Part shown: in pieces, positions 1-8,642 of the stretch | How the letters are laid out: each line of letters opens with the position of its first letter | Numbering within the stretch: position 1 is the first letter of the stretch | Origin: Paenibacillus sp. FSL R5-0912 | GTDB taxonomy: Bacteria > Bacillota > Bacilli > Paenibacillales > Paenibacillaceae | Assembly: GCF_000758605.1 (NCBI RefSeq) | Contig: NZ_CP009282.1 | Location: 6,138,001 to 6,202,000, forward strand | Length of the DNA: 64,000 bases | Direction: 5' to 3' | Made by a program: the position numbers and the translations under genes | The notes under the pieces: model-generated | What the model saw: only the letters and a program-made list of their open reading frames with translations | What the model was told of the DNA's origin: nothing | The model's database searches: none

Positions 1-520
1 CAGCTTCTTCTTTGCGGGTCTCTTTCTTCAGCAGCTCCAGCTGGCGCCGGAGCGGGATGTAGAGAAGCAAGCCGATAGCAAAATGAAACAGCATAGTAGG
101 CAGCATATGGTGCAGAAGCGCCCAGTTATAGGGTTCTTTACTCAGATTAAAGACGCTGTAGATGGCAAAAAGCATGCTGTCCTCCAGCAGACTGCCCAGC
201 AGTACCACCGTCATCATCAGCGGCAGCGGTGCACGCGGAATCTGGAATATCAGACCAATCAGATATGCGGATAATCCCATTGCAAAAGAATGTGCCCCAA
301 GAATGCGGCCATAGAACACCACATCATGCAGCATTCCGAAGGATAAACCAAGAATAAGTGCCGTATGCCGGTGATGGTATACCGTCACAAACAGGATTAC
401 GATGAACACGAGATCAGGGATAATCCGCATCTCCCAGGCATTCGGAATCAGCCAGGGGAGAATAGTGTCTTCAAGGATAAATAAGAGTAACAGCAATAAA
501 ACAAGCACGGATCTGCGCAT
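1..520 (-). CDS. mreD: Rod shape-determining protein MreD (C-terminus cut by window edge)
   Basis: Integral membrane subunit of the elongasome, linking MreB/MreC to lateral wall synthesis. The frame opens with ATG at 520 (MRRSVLVLLLLLLFILEDT) and runs off the left edge after 173 codons with no stop. About five hydrophobic segments are visible, and the charged tail (RRQLELLKKETRKEEA) suggests only a few residues are missing. It starts 5 bp after the mreC stop, as usual in mreBCD operons. Identification rests on topology and on position after mreC. Confidence 0.9.
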   Translation of the reverse strand, partial: MRRSVLVLLLLLLFILEDTILPWLIPNAWEMRIIPDLVFIVILFVTVYHHRHTALILGLSFGMLHDVVFYGRILGAHSFAMGLSAYLIGLIFQIPRAPLPLMMTVVLLGSLLEDSMLFAIYSVFNLSKEPYNWALLHHMLPTMLFHFAIGLLLYIPLRRQLELLKKETRKEEA

Positions 521-525
521 ATTCA

Positions 526-1404
526 CTATTCTCCACGCTCCTCCGTAAAGACAACGAAGAGTTCCTTCCAGTCCTGGAATCCTGCCGCCGGCTTGATGAT
601 CGCTGTAGAAGTCAACCCAAACTCCCCGGTCTTCACTTCTTCAACCGTACCGATAGTCATTCCACGCGGATACAGTCCTCCAATGCCGGACGAGATGATG
701 AGATCTTCCTTGGCAATCGGATTACCCGCGGGAATTTTATTCATCATGAGCATTCCGGTCTGCTGGTCGTAACTCTCTATCATCCCAAAGGTCTCACCTT
801 CCTTATTGAAGGCAGTAGCCGAAATCGGCGGCTGGGAGTTGGGATCATTGATATCCATCATCGTCATCAGCTTAACGGTAGAGGTGAAATTACTCACATT
901 ACTAATTACCCCGACGAGCCCTTCGACAGAAGTTACAGACATGTTCAGCTTAATTCCATCCTTCGCTCCGAGATCAATAACAAGCGTGTTGTTACCCGGC
1001 TCTGTCGTCAGACTGACTACATTAGCGATATGATATTCATAGTTATATAGATTCGTTTGTGCCTTAGTAAATTCAAGATCTTTTTTATAGCCTTCATTCT
1101 CGGACTTGATAAAATTATACTGCGCCTTATCCCGGGCGTATTGCGCTGCCAGGATTTTGAGCTGCTTATTCTCTTCAGCCAAATCATGCAGGTTCCCGAT
1201 ATCTTGGAACAAGCCCGCTACGTATCCAGCGGGCTTGTAGAACAAATTCTGCACGAAACCGGTCGTATCTCTGAGGAAGTTCTCCGGCCAGGACAAGTTT
1301 TTCCTTTGTCCCAGGCTGAAGCCCATCACCACGATAAACATAACCAGTGTAATCAGCAATATAAATAAACGTTTATTATTAAACAGCTTAAACAGTTTCA
1401 ACAC
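526..1404 (-). CDS. mreC: Rod shape-determining protein MreC
   Basis: Bitopic membrane protein that organises the lateral wall elongation complex with MreB, MreD, RodA and PBPs. The 292 residues show a short cytoplasmic N-terminus, one membrane segment at about 13-31, a coiled-coil stretch at about 70-110 rich in E/K/L, and then the extracytoplasmic beta-domain with family segments such as VVSLTTEPGNNTLVIDLG and ISSGIGGLYPRGMTIG. Length is normal. It lies 58 bp after mreB and 5 bp before mreD. Confidence 0.96.
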   Translation of the reverse strand: MLKLFKLFNNKRLFILLITLVMFIVVMGFSLGQRKNLSWPENFLRDTTGFVQNLFYKPAGYVAGLFQDIGNLHDLAEENKQLKILAAQYARDKAQYNFIKSENEGYKKDLEFTKAQTNLYNYEYHIANVVSLTTEPGNNTLVIDLGAKDGIKLNMSVTSVEGLVGVISNVSNFTSTVKLMTMMDINDPNSQPPISATAFNKEGETFGMIESYDQQTGMLMMNKIPAGNPIAKEDLIISSGIGGLYPRGMTIGTVEEVKTGEFGLTSTAIIKPAAGFQDWKELFVVFTEERGE

Positions 1405-1462
1405 CCTCTAACAACCGAATTTCTCCCACATCAGGGGTTGACGTTCACAGGTCAGAATTGTC

Positions 1463-2497
1463 TTAGCGTTTGGAACGGAGACTCGAACTGCTGCGGCTCT
1501 TGAACAAATGAATATTCTCGAGTGCCTTACCTGTACCAATAGCTACACAGTCCAGCGGATTCTCGGCAACGATAACCGGCATTCCGGTCTCACGCGCCAG
1601 CAGCTTGTCCAGGTTACGCAAAAGCGCACCGCCGCCTGTAAGCACAATACCGCGGTCCATAATGTCGGCAGCAAGCTCAGGCGGACATTTCTCCAGCGTT
1701 ACTTTTACAGCTTCAACAATAGCATTCACTGTATCCGACAAAGCTTCACAGATCTCATCAGAGGTGATAGTCAGCGTCTTCGGAAGTCCCGTTACCAGAT
1801 CGCGGCCGCGGATTTCCATCGTTTCGGCTTTCTCGAGCGGCAGAGCAGAACCCACATCCATCTTCAGCTGCTCCGAAGTGCGTTCCCCGATCATGAGATT
1901 ATACTGGCGTTTGATATATTGGATGATGGACTCATCCGCTTCATCGCCGGCTACACGGACAGAACGGCTTGTTACGATACCGCCGAGTGAGATGACCGCC
2001 ACTTCGGTAGTTCCGCCGCCGATATCCACAACCATGCTTCCTGTAGGTTCCCATACCGGGAGATCCGCTCCGATGGCAGCGGCAAAAGGCTCTTCAATGA
2101 TATAGGCCTCACGCGCTCCCGCCTGCTTCGTTGCATCTTCAACGGCGCGTTGTTCAACAGCCGTAATTCCGGATGGTACACAGACCATGACATTCGGGTG
2201 GCGCTGGAACATCGAGCGCTGCTTCTGTGCCTGGCGGATAAAATATTTAATCATTGTTGCCGTAGTATCAAAATCTGCAATGACCCCGTCCTTCATCGGA
2301 CGAATGGCACGAATGTTGCCCGGTGTGCGTCCGATCATTTTTTTGGCGGACTCCCCTACAGCTTCAATCGTCTTTGTATCAGTGTTAATGGCTACCACGG
2401 AAGGCTCTCTTACAACAATCCCTTTACCGCGCACGTAGACAAGCGTATTCGCTGTCCCCAAGTCAATTCCTAAATCTTTCGTAAAACCACCTAACAT
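1463..2497 (-). CDS. mreB: Rod shape-determining protein MreB (actin-like)
   Basis: Actin-fold ATPase that forms membrane-associated filaments guiding cell wall synthesis. The 344 residues carry phosphate 1 motif DLGTANTLVYVRGKG, phosphate 2 motif VVDIGGGTTEVAVISLGG, and the adenosine motif region MDRGIVLTGGGALL. AAGGAG precedes the ATG at 2497 at good spacing. It is the first of the mreBCD set and follows radC by 39 bp. A paralogue (mbl or mreBH) cannot be excluded by sequence alone, but linkage to mreC and mreD makes mreB the natural call. Confidence 0.96.
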   Translation of the reverse strand: MLGGFTKDLGIDLGTANTLVYVRGKGIVVREPSVVAINTDTKTIEAVGESAKKMIGRTPGNIRAIRPMKDGVIADFDTTATMIKYFIRQAQKQRSMFQRHPNVMVCVPSGITAVEQRAVEDATKQAGAREAYIIEEPFAAAIGADLPVWEPTGSMVVDIGGGTTEVAVISLGGIVTSRSVRVAGDEADESIIQYIKRQYNLMIGERTSEQLKMDVGSALPLEKAETMEIRGRDLVTGLPKTLTITSDEICEALSDTVNAIVEAVKVTLEKCPPELAADIMDRGIVLTGGGALLRNLDKLLARETGMPVIVAENPLDCVAIGTGKALENIHLFKSRSSSSLRSKR

Positions 2498-2536
2498 CTT
2501 GTATGCTCCTTTTCCTTGTGGATCTAGACAATTGTA

Positions 2537-3226
2537 TTACATATAACCTTTTTCTTTCAAACTTACAAAGCTGCTGTCACCAATAACCAGGTGATCCAGC
2601 ACGTCGATGCCGACGATTTCACCTGCCTGCATCAGCCTTGAGGTCAAGGAGATGTCTTCAGGACTCGGTGTCGGATCACCGCTCGGATGATTATGTGCGC
2701 ATATAATAGCTGCGCTGCTGCATTTCATGGCTGCCCGGAACACCTCGCGGGGATGCACAATGGAGGCGTTAAGGCTGCCCATGGACAATGTTTCCTGCGC
2801 AATAACATGATTCTTCGTATTCAGAAACAAGCAGATAAAATGCTCCTTCTGCAAATAACGCAGCTGCTCGGTCAGAATCTCCGCCGCGTCCTGGGGACTG
2901 CGGATGATAACCGGTTCTGTAAGCCGGGAGTTCGCCATGCGTCTTCCCAGCTCTATGCCTGCTTTCAGTTGCACGGCCTTGGCAGGGCCAATGCCTTTGA
3001 TTGTTGTCAGTTCTTCAATGCTCAGGTCCGCCAGCCCGCGGAGGCCGCCTGTAATCCCCAGCAACCGCTGGGCGATATGAATAGCCGATTCATTCTGCGC
3101 ACCTGTGCGCAGCAGAATAGCCAGCAGCTCCGCCTGACTTAATGATTCCGCCCCATAATGCATCATGCGCTCTCGTGGTCGTTCTTCATGGGGGAGGTCA
3201 CGCAGCATAAATGATTGCGACTCCAT
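2537..3226 (-). CDS. radC: RadC family protein (JAB/MPN metalloprotease fold)
   Basis: Member of the RadC family, historically called DNA repair protein; its biochemical role is uncertain. The 229 residues have an N-terminal helix-hairpin-helix-like part (TTIKGIGPAKAVQLKAGIELG, here about residues 73-93) and a C-terminal JAB domain with zinc-ligand motif CAHNHPSGDPTPSPED near residues 175-190. It sits between maf and mreB, the common Firmicute order, 20 bp after the maf stop, so it is co-transcribed with the rod-shape genes. Confidence 0.95.
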   Translation of the reverse strand: MESQSFMLRDLPHEERPRERMMHYGAESLSQAELLAILLRTGAQNESAIHIAQRLLGITGGLRGLADLSIEELTTIKGIGPAKAVQLKAGIELGRRMANSRLTEPVIIRSPQDAAEILTEQLRYLQKEHFICLFLNTKNHVIAQETLSMGSLNASIVHPREVFRAAMKCSSAAIICAHNHPSGDPTPSPEDISLTSRLMQAGEIVGIDVLDHLVIGDSSFVSLKEKGYM

Positions 3227-3246
3227 CCCTAACCCTCTTTCTTCCG

Positions 3247-3855
3247 CTATCCTTGCCGGTTCAGTACAGAAATGCCGAACCCGGACAACATGCCGCTTAG
3301 CAGCGACAACGGCAGACCAACCACGTTAAAATAACAGCCTTCAATTTCGTCCACCAGGGTGGCACCAAGCCCTTGTATTGCATAAGAGCCGGCTTTGTCG
3401 GCAGGCTCCCCGGTCGCGATGTAGGCGCAGATTTCATCTTCGCTCATTGCTCTCATAGTTACAGAGGTTACCCTGTGATCTACCAGGGTCCGACCCTCTG
3501 CAAGACCGATACAGGCCGCCCCGGTATATACCTGATGTGTTCTTCCTTGCAGCATGGCCAGCATCTTAGCGCTGTCCTGCTCGTCCACCGGCTTGCCGAG
3601 CACCTTATCATCAAGCACGACAATCGTGTCGCTGCCGACAATAACAGCATCCCGGTCTCCGGCTGCAGGGATTACTGCCTCCGCTTTGCGCACGGCCAGA
3701 TTACGCACGATGGTCTCAGGCGTCCATTCCGGCGGCGTACTCTCATCAGCTTCACTGACCAGAACCTCGAAAGGCAGGCCAAGCGAGGCTAACAGTTCAC
3801 GCCGCCGCGGCGAACCCGAAGCAAGAATAATGTATCGCGTGTTGTCATGCTCCAC
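3247..3855 (-). CDS. maf: Maf family nucleotide pyrophosphatase
   Basis: Hydrolyses non-canonical nucleoside triphosphates (dTTP/UTP/pseudo-UTP class in characterised members) and affects septum formation when overexpressed. The 202 residues start ILASGSPRRRELLASLG near residue 10, the phosphate-binding signature, followed by ADESTPPEWTP, the GSDTIVVLDDKVLGKP motif and the GSYAIQGLGATLVDEIEGCY motif. Full family length. It is the second gene of the operon and is followed 20 bp later by radC. Confidence 0.95.
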   Translation of the reverse strand: MEHDNTRYIILASGSPRRRELLASLGLPFEVLVSEADESTPPEWTPETIVRNLAVRKAEAVIPAAGDRDAVIVGSDTIVVLDDKVLGKPVDEQDSAKMLAMLQGRTHQVYTGAACIGLAEGRTLVDHRVTSVTMRAMSEDEICAYIATGEPADKAGSYAIQGLGATLVDEIEGCYFNVVGLPLSLLSGMLSGFGISVLNRQG

Positions 3856-3892
3856 TGTAATAAACGTCCCTTCTAGATGCCGGCAGCGAACG

Positions 3893-4138
3893 CTACAGTC
3901 TGCGGTACAGCCATACAGCTGTTATCATTCCGGCAAGACTGAGCAGGCACAATTTCAAATGGATAGTGATGTCATAGGTTATGATGTCCAAATCAGCTTG
4001 CGGCGACCACTTGAGTACAGTCGAGGTTGTAAGAAAAGACAGAGCTTGCACAGGTTCCAGCAGCTTGGCAATCCAGGCTCCGGCCAGCCAGCCCAGAATT
4101 AGAAATAACAGCAGTGTTCCTACATTTTTCTTCTTCAT
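3893..4138 (-). CDS. DUF4321 small membrane protein
   Basis: Small membrane protein of unknown function, 81 residues with two hydrophobic segments (about 6-24 and 58-77) separated by a polar extracytoplasmic loop. The sequence resembles DUF4321 proteins, which in Bacillales often precede maf. It is the first gene after a good sigma-A promoter at 4175-4203 and lies 37 bp before maf, so it leads the maf-radC-mreBCD transcript. The co-location hints at a role near division or wall elongation, but no function can be read from sequence. Confidence 0.85.
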   Translation of the reverse strand: MKKKNVGTLLLFLILGWLAGAWIAKLLEPVQALSFLTTSTVLKWSPQADLDIITYDITIHLKLCLLSLAGMITAVWLYRRL

Positions 4139-4174
4139 TTTGGTCTTCCCTCGCCATTTTTTGACACCCTAATT

Positions 4175-4203
4175 ATTATACGGTGAAACGGAGTTCAATA
4201 CAA
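4175..4203 (-). promoter_or_regulatory. Sigma-A promoter of the DUF4321-maf-radC-mreBCD operon
   Basis: On the minus strand TTGTAT (4198-4203) and a perfect TATAAT (4175-4180) are separated by exactly 17 bp, 37 bp upstream of the first ATG at 4138. No other candidate of this quality lies between here and mreD. Confidence 0.75.
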
Positions 4204-4358
4204 ACGCAAAATCCGTTCAGGGAATGTTTACCACAGCCTTGCCGCATAAAGCCCGATTTCACCGTCTCCGCCGGGTGTGGTCCACTAACATTATCCGACT
4301 CCGGCACAATAGGCAACTGATTTATCATGAAGCAGCTATACTGGCGAGCCACACAGCA

Positions 4359-4392
4359 ATCCCCCGTCCGGCAAACAGCCGGTACGGGGGAT
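4359..4392 (-). terminator. Hairpin after the SPOR-domain gene
   Basis: ATCCCCCGTACCGGC and GCCGGACGGGGGAT pair around a short TGTTT loop, 30 bp past the stop of the 4423-5745 gene. The stem is strong but lacks a long U tract, so termination is likely rather than certain. Confidence 0.6.
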
Positions 4393-4422
4393 GGGCAACA
4401 CCTTATACAATTGGGTGGATGT

Positions 4423-5745
4423 TCAGCTTATCGCAGACAGCAGACTTTTCTGGCCGGTCAAAAAGCTCATCATAGCCTCCTGCACTTCCCAGAGCAGGCC
4501 CTCTGCCTTATTCTTGCCGTACTCGTTCAGTGCGGATATTCCCCGGCTCATGGATTTCTCCAGCCCGGCGGCAAAATTCTTCCCTTCCGTCGACAGCCCC
4601 GACTCCAGCTGCTTGACGGCTTGGGTCCACTGCATATGAAGATCACTTACCGCTGAGCTGTCGGTACTGCTGGCCGCACCGCTCAGCAGCGAAGCAGACA
4701 GGCCGCTCAGCTCACTCAACAACTGGCTGCTGACCGCAAAATAGCTGTCCACCACTTCCGCCGTTCCGTTAAAGCTGACCTGATCTACAGCGGGTAAGGC
4801 CACTTCCCTTACATACAGCTCGATCCCCTGATTCTTCAGACCGCTGCTGAGCAGCTTGGCCTGCTCACGCTCAGGCGACATCCCGGCGTACACCCGGTTG
4901 CCGTCCGCCGGGTCCAGACCTGCGGCAAGCCCTGCGGCCAGCAGCTCCTGCTGAGCCTGCGCAGCACCAGCCGGTGTGCTGAATACGCCGTATTGGAGCA
5001 GATAATAGCTTTGCGCCGCAATCTGTACCGGAACATGCGCTGCGACCGCCTCACTGGTTCCTTCAACCGGCACGCCGGTGATATCTGCTTCCACTCCACC
5101 GCCAGTATCATTCTGGCTCTGAACGGCCCCCGTCTGAACAGCAGAACTGCCGCTTCCATTCCCGGTGCCCGTCCCTCCGCCACTGATGAAGGACAGCGCT
5201 GCATAGCCGAGCAGGATTCCCGTGCCTAATGCTCCCGCTACTGACAAAGCAAACTTCCACCAATAAGATGGGCGGCGGGTATGGTAGGAGCCTCCATACA
5301 GATTCCCGTGCGTGCTGAACTGCCCAAACCGCTCCTGCTCAGCGCCCCGCTCATCCTCAAACAGCGGGTAGTTCTCACCTGGCGGTGCATTATCATCGTC
5401 CCTGTAAACCTCCGCATAAACTGGAATTGTGCGTGTTCTTGAGTCTGGAAGATATGGATACTGTCCAGTATCATACTCTCCATCTGAATCATCCCAGTTC
5501 CGGCGGCGCGGACCAGAGGATTTCATATAAGATACTTCAGCTGCACGGGGGATTTCCACCCGCTCCAGATCAACGATGTATTCAGCTGCACGGAGATCGA
5601 GGGCCGCTCTGATCTCCTCACGCTGTTCCCTGTCCTCAACTTCCAGAGTTCTAACAGGTTCTCTTACTATACGGCGGTCTGCCATTTCTGCCTTACGTTC
5701 TGCCGTCTCCTCATCAAACCGGAATGTCATTCTTCCGCTATTCAA
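4423..5745 (-). CDS. SPOR-domain membrane protein
   Basis: Probable peptidoglycan-binding membrane protein. The 440 residues have a long charged cytoplasmic part (1-160, rich in R, E, D, Y), one membrane segment (about 163-187, KFALSVAGALGTGILLGYAA), a Gly/Ser/Thr-rich linker and a SPOR domain at about 245-318 (YLLQYGVFSTPAGAAQAQQ to GIELYVREV), then a helical tail. SPOR domains bind denuded glycan strands at division sites in characterised proteins. The chosen start is TTG at 5745 with GAGGTG six bases upstream; ATG at codon 6 is an alternative. The gene is apparently monocistronic. Confidence 0.85.
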   Translation of the reverse strand: MNSGRMTFRFDEETAERKAEMADRRIVREPVRTLEVEDREQREEIRAALDLRAAEYIVDLERVEIPRAAEVSYMKSSGPRRRNWDDSDGEYDTGQYPYLPDSRTRTIPVYAEVYRDDDNAPPGENYPLFEDERGAEQERFGQFSTHGNLYGGSYHTRRPSYWWKFALSVAGALGTGILLGYAALSFISGGGTGTGNGSGSSAVQTGAVQSQNDTGGGVEADITGVPVEGTSEAVAAHVPVQIAAQSYYLLQYGVFSTPAGAAQAQQELLAAGLAAGLDPADGNRVYAGMSPEREQAKLLSSGLKNQGIELYVREVALPAVDQVSFNGTAEVVDSYFAVSSQLLSELSGLSASLLSGAASSTDSSAVSDLHMQWTQAVKQLESGLSTEGKNFAAGLEKSMSRGISALNEYGKNKAEGLLWEVQEAMMSFLTGQKSLLSAIS

Positions 5746-5821
5746 TGCTCACACCTCGCTATCTTCAGTTCTATACTGAAACATATGATAGAGGTGAGAT
5801 AGATATGCTATATTAATATAT

Positions 5822-7009
5822 TTATACCAGACTAAGTACTTTCTCCCTAACCCCTTCCGCCGCGTAGTGCTTGAGCAGTGTCCGGTAAGCCTGATCCGCA
5901 ATAATGTAGCCGAGCTCCGGCGTTGTCAGCAGCTTCACCAGCTGGCCCGCAAAGACTGCACTCGTGCCTGCGAGCAGAATATCCCGTCCCGTCTCACAGA
6001 TTAATTCCTCCGAACCGCTCAGGCTGCAGACGACCGGCGTCCGCAGCGCCCAGGCTTCCAGGATCTTAATCTGCCCCCCGCAGCCTTCGCGCAAAAAAGC
6101 TGCCACAGCGCTGGCCCGCCGGATGTAATCGGCTGTATGTTCATATTCCCTGACAATTTCAATAGAAGCATCATTAAGGGCTAAGGCGGCAACCTCCGGA
6201 TGGACTTCCTCACTGATCAGATAACACCGGAAATCCGGCACCTCGGCTTTGACCAGAGGGTATATCTTCTTTAAGAACAATAAGGCCACATTCTTGCCCT
6301 GGCTGGTATTCATATTCCAATGAAGGACAATGGATTTCTCTTTGTTTACTGTCTCACCGGAGGCATAAGCAGGCTCCTTCAGGTCAATATAAGGCGGAAT
6401 TACATGAACCTTGCCTGCATCCGCAAAGGATAACGCCTTAAAGGAAAGGGCATCCCATTCTGTAGCGGTCAGCAGCAGACTGGTCTTGTTCATTAATCTC
6501 CGCTCTTCCCGGCGGATCAGTGCAGCATTCAGCTTATGATAGCTTTTGCTAATTCCGCGTTTGCCGGCCGCCCTATTCTCCAGCATTCCGCTCCCGAAAC
6601 GGTGGGCATCTGTAATAATGACTGCCTCCGGAAGCAATGAGGATACAATATCCAGGCAATTACTCAGCATATAATAGGAAATAAACACATGACTGTATGT
6701 ATTCAAGCGGCACATCTCCGTGATTTCAGACCGCAAAGACTTATCATTACCGATCAGCGGAGAGTGTGAGCGCAGCTTGCTCAGCGGGTGCAGCAGTGAC
6801 CTCTGTGAAGCAGAAGACCTCTTCACCTGGTGCACCGTAAGTGCAGGCCCAGGCTCTACCGCCAGCTCACGGCGGCAATGACAATATTCGAGCAGATCAA
6901 TATCAAACCGCTCCAGCAGAATATCAAGAAAATTCTCTGTTCTTATTTCTCCTTCTAAATCTTCGGGATAACGACTCTGGGCTGATAGGAACAGCATTTT
7001 CTCTCTCAT
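5822..7009 (-). CDS. Glycosyltransferase family 4-like protein, diverged paralogue
   Basis: Probable GT-B fold glycosyltransferase of 395 residues. The N-terminal part MREKMLFLSAQSRYPEDLEG and the C-terminal part IKILEAWALRTPVVCSLSG align by eye along the whole length with the neighbour at 7187-8359. Two usually conserved spots are altered here: the N-terminal glycine loop GGKLRTG is EGEIRTE, and the nucleotide-sugar site GSGTRLKILEAW is GCGGQIKILEAW. The substrate is unknown and activity may be reduced or changed. It follows its paralogue by 177 bp with no clear terminator between. Confidence 0.8.
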   Translation of the reverse strand: MREKMLFLSAQSRYPEDLEGEIRTENFLDILLERFDIDLLEYCHCRRELAVEPGPALTVHQVKRSSASQRSLLHPLSKLRSHSPLIGNDKSLRSEITEMCRLNTYSHVFISYYMLSNCLDIVSSLLPEAVIITDAHRFGSGMLENRAAGKRGISKSYHKLNAALIRREERRLMNKTSLLLTATEWDALSFKALSFADAGKVHVIPPYIDLKEPAYASGETVNKEKSIVLHWNMNTSQGKNVALLFLKKIYPLVKAEVPDFRCYLISEEVHPEVAALALNDASIEIVREYEHTADYIRRASAVAAFLREGCGGQIKILEAWALRTPVVCSLSGSEELICETGRDILLAGTSAVFAGQLVKLLTTPELGYIIADQAYRTLLKHYAAEGVREKVLSLV

Positions 7010-7186
7010 GGCTATAGCTCCTTGGTTCTATGTAAATGGTTATTGTTGTATACAAAGAAAAATAGGCCGGATTACATCCAGCCTTCATTTATGAATCTTT
7101 AGATGTAGATCAATAGTAACGCAGTTCCCGGAAAAAGATTGTCGATTTATGGGATGAAATAATTTTTTTTTGTATTCCCCTTACAA

Positions 7187-8359
7187 TTAGACAAGACTTA
7201 GCAGCTTTTCCCGGACACTTTCCGCCTCATAGTTAGCCAGCAGGGTCTGGTAGGCACGGTCCGCAAGCACTACTCCCTTTTCGTGATCCTGAAGTAATTG
7301 AGTCACGCTTTCGGCAAACGTAACCGCATCATCGGCAATCATAATATTCGCGGAATGCTCATACAGCAGCCCTTCTGCTCCTTTGGTGGTTGAAACGACA
7401 GGAGTCTTGAGCGCCCAGGCCTCCAGTATCTTCAGGCGTGTTCCGCTGCCCTCCTGCAGAGGGGCGATCACAACCTGCGCCTTCCGTATATAGTCCGCCA
7501 CACTGTCGACATATCCGGTGATGATGATGGAAGGGTCCTGGTCCGCCAGAGCGGCAACTTCCGGATGCACATCCCGGCCGACGATATACCATTTGATGCC
7601 CGGAATCTTGGCTTTGATGAGCGGATAGATCTGACGATAGAAATAGGTAGCTGCATTAATGTTCGGGAAGTAGTTCATATTGCCCGGGAGGATAATCCAC
7701 GGCTCTTTCGGAAAAAGCGTATTTGTCCGATAATCGCCCATCCGGATGAAGTTAGGGATTACGTGGACCTTGATAGAATTTGTAAAAGAAAGTGCCTTAA
7801 AGCTCAGCCCATCCTGTTCGGATGTTGTAAGCAGCAGATTGGTCTTGTCCATCAGCTTAAGCTCATCTCTGCGCGTCCATACCGCATTAAGGGAATAAAA
7901 GAGTTTGGCGATCCCCCTCTTCCTGCGGGCAAGCTGTGCAGATAATCCGCTCTCAAAGTTATGCGCGTCTGTAATAATAACTGTGCCAGGCAGGGAACGG
8001 CGCACAATGTCAATGCAGCAGCCGAGCAGACTATGGGAAATAAAGACATGGCTGTATGCATGCTGTCCGCAGAGCTCTGTAATCTTCTCTTTCATATCCA
8101 CATCTACATGGCTCATATAAGAGCAATTGCGCCATTTGTACAAGGAGCGAAGCATCGCCTTGCGGTAATTCATTGTGCGCTTCACCTCATGCACGGTAAG
8201 GGACGGTATGGCCTCCGTATCTTTGGAACCTGAATACGTTAAGAGATCCACATCGTATTTGGCGAGTAAAATATTCAGAATATTGCCCGTTCTCAGCTTG
8301 CCACCGCTATCCTGCGGAAATGGATTCTCTGCAGATATGAACAGCAATTTTTCCCTCAT
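7187..8359 (-). CDS. Glycosyltransferase family 4 protein
   Basis: GT-B fold glycosyltransferase, 390 residues from ATG at 8359, chosen because GGAGAAGAAGCC precedes it and the paralogue also starts MREK; a longer frame to 8419 exists. Visible features are the N-terminal loop PFPQDSGGKLRTGN, the interdomain region WIILPGNMNYFPNINAA, and the donor site GSGTRLKILEAWALKTPVVS. Donor and acceptor sugars cannot be read. The tandem with 5822-7009 suggests a local duplication; likely roles are in surface or spore glycans. Confidence 0.88.
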   Translation of the reverse strand: MREKLLFISAENPFPQDSGGKLRTGNILNILLAKYDVDLLTYSGSKDTEAIPSLTVHEVKRTMNYRKAMLRSLYKWRNCSYMSHVDVDMKEKITELCGQHAYSHVFISHSLLGCCIDIVRRSLPGTVIITDAHNFESGLSAQLARRKRGIAKLFYSLNAVWTRRDELKLMDKTNLLLTTSEQDGLSFKALSFTNSIKVHVIPNFIRMGDYRTNTLFPKEPWIILPGNMNYFPNINAATYFYRQIYPLIKAKIPGIKWYIVGRDVHPEVAALADQDPSIIITGYVDSVADYIRKAQVVIAPLQEGSGTRLKILEAWALKTPVVSTTKGAEGLLYEHSANIMIADDAVTFAESVTQLLQDHEKGVVLADRAYQTLLANYEAESVREKLLSLV

Positions 8360-8507
8360 GGCTTCTTCTCCTACTCTCCATTTATCTATCTGTCTCTGGC
8401 AATGCCAGGTATCTAGCATATATTACCCCAAAGTTCTAAGAAGTTTTGTCGTTTCTTGGCTAATGCAAAAATAATTTCAAAAAACTGTAATTTTACGAAG
8501 CCCGGAC

Positions 8508-8552
8508 GCAAAACAGCGCTGCTCCAATAACAGGAGAAGCGCTGCGCTGCTT
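8508..8552 (-). terminator. Hairpin of the GCAGCG family (copy A)
   Basis: CAGCGCTTCTCC pairs with GGAGCAGCGCTG around TGTTATT, about 90 bp after the stop of the GGDEF gene at 8643, followed by TTTTG. It resembles the hairpins at 21404 and 23933 in both stem and loop sequence. Confidence 0.55.
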
Positions 8553-8642
8553 AGATATGTTGTTCTATATAAAACGCATTTTAGATGACAACTAATCAAA
8601 AATGTTGTAATAGCGGGTTGAACCCGTGAAACCCTTGCACAT

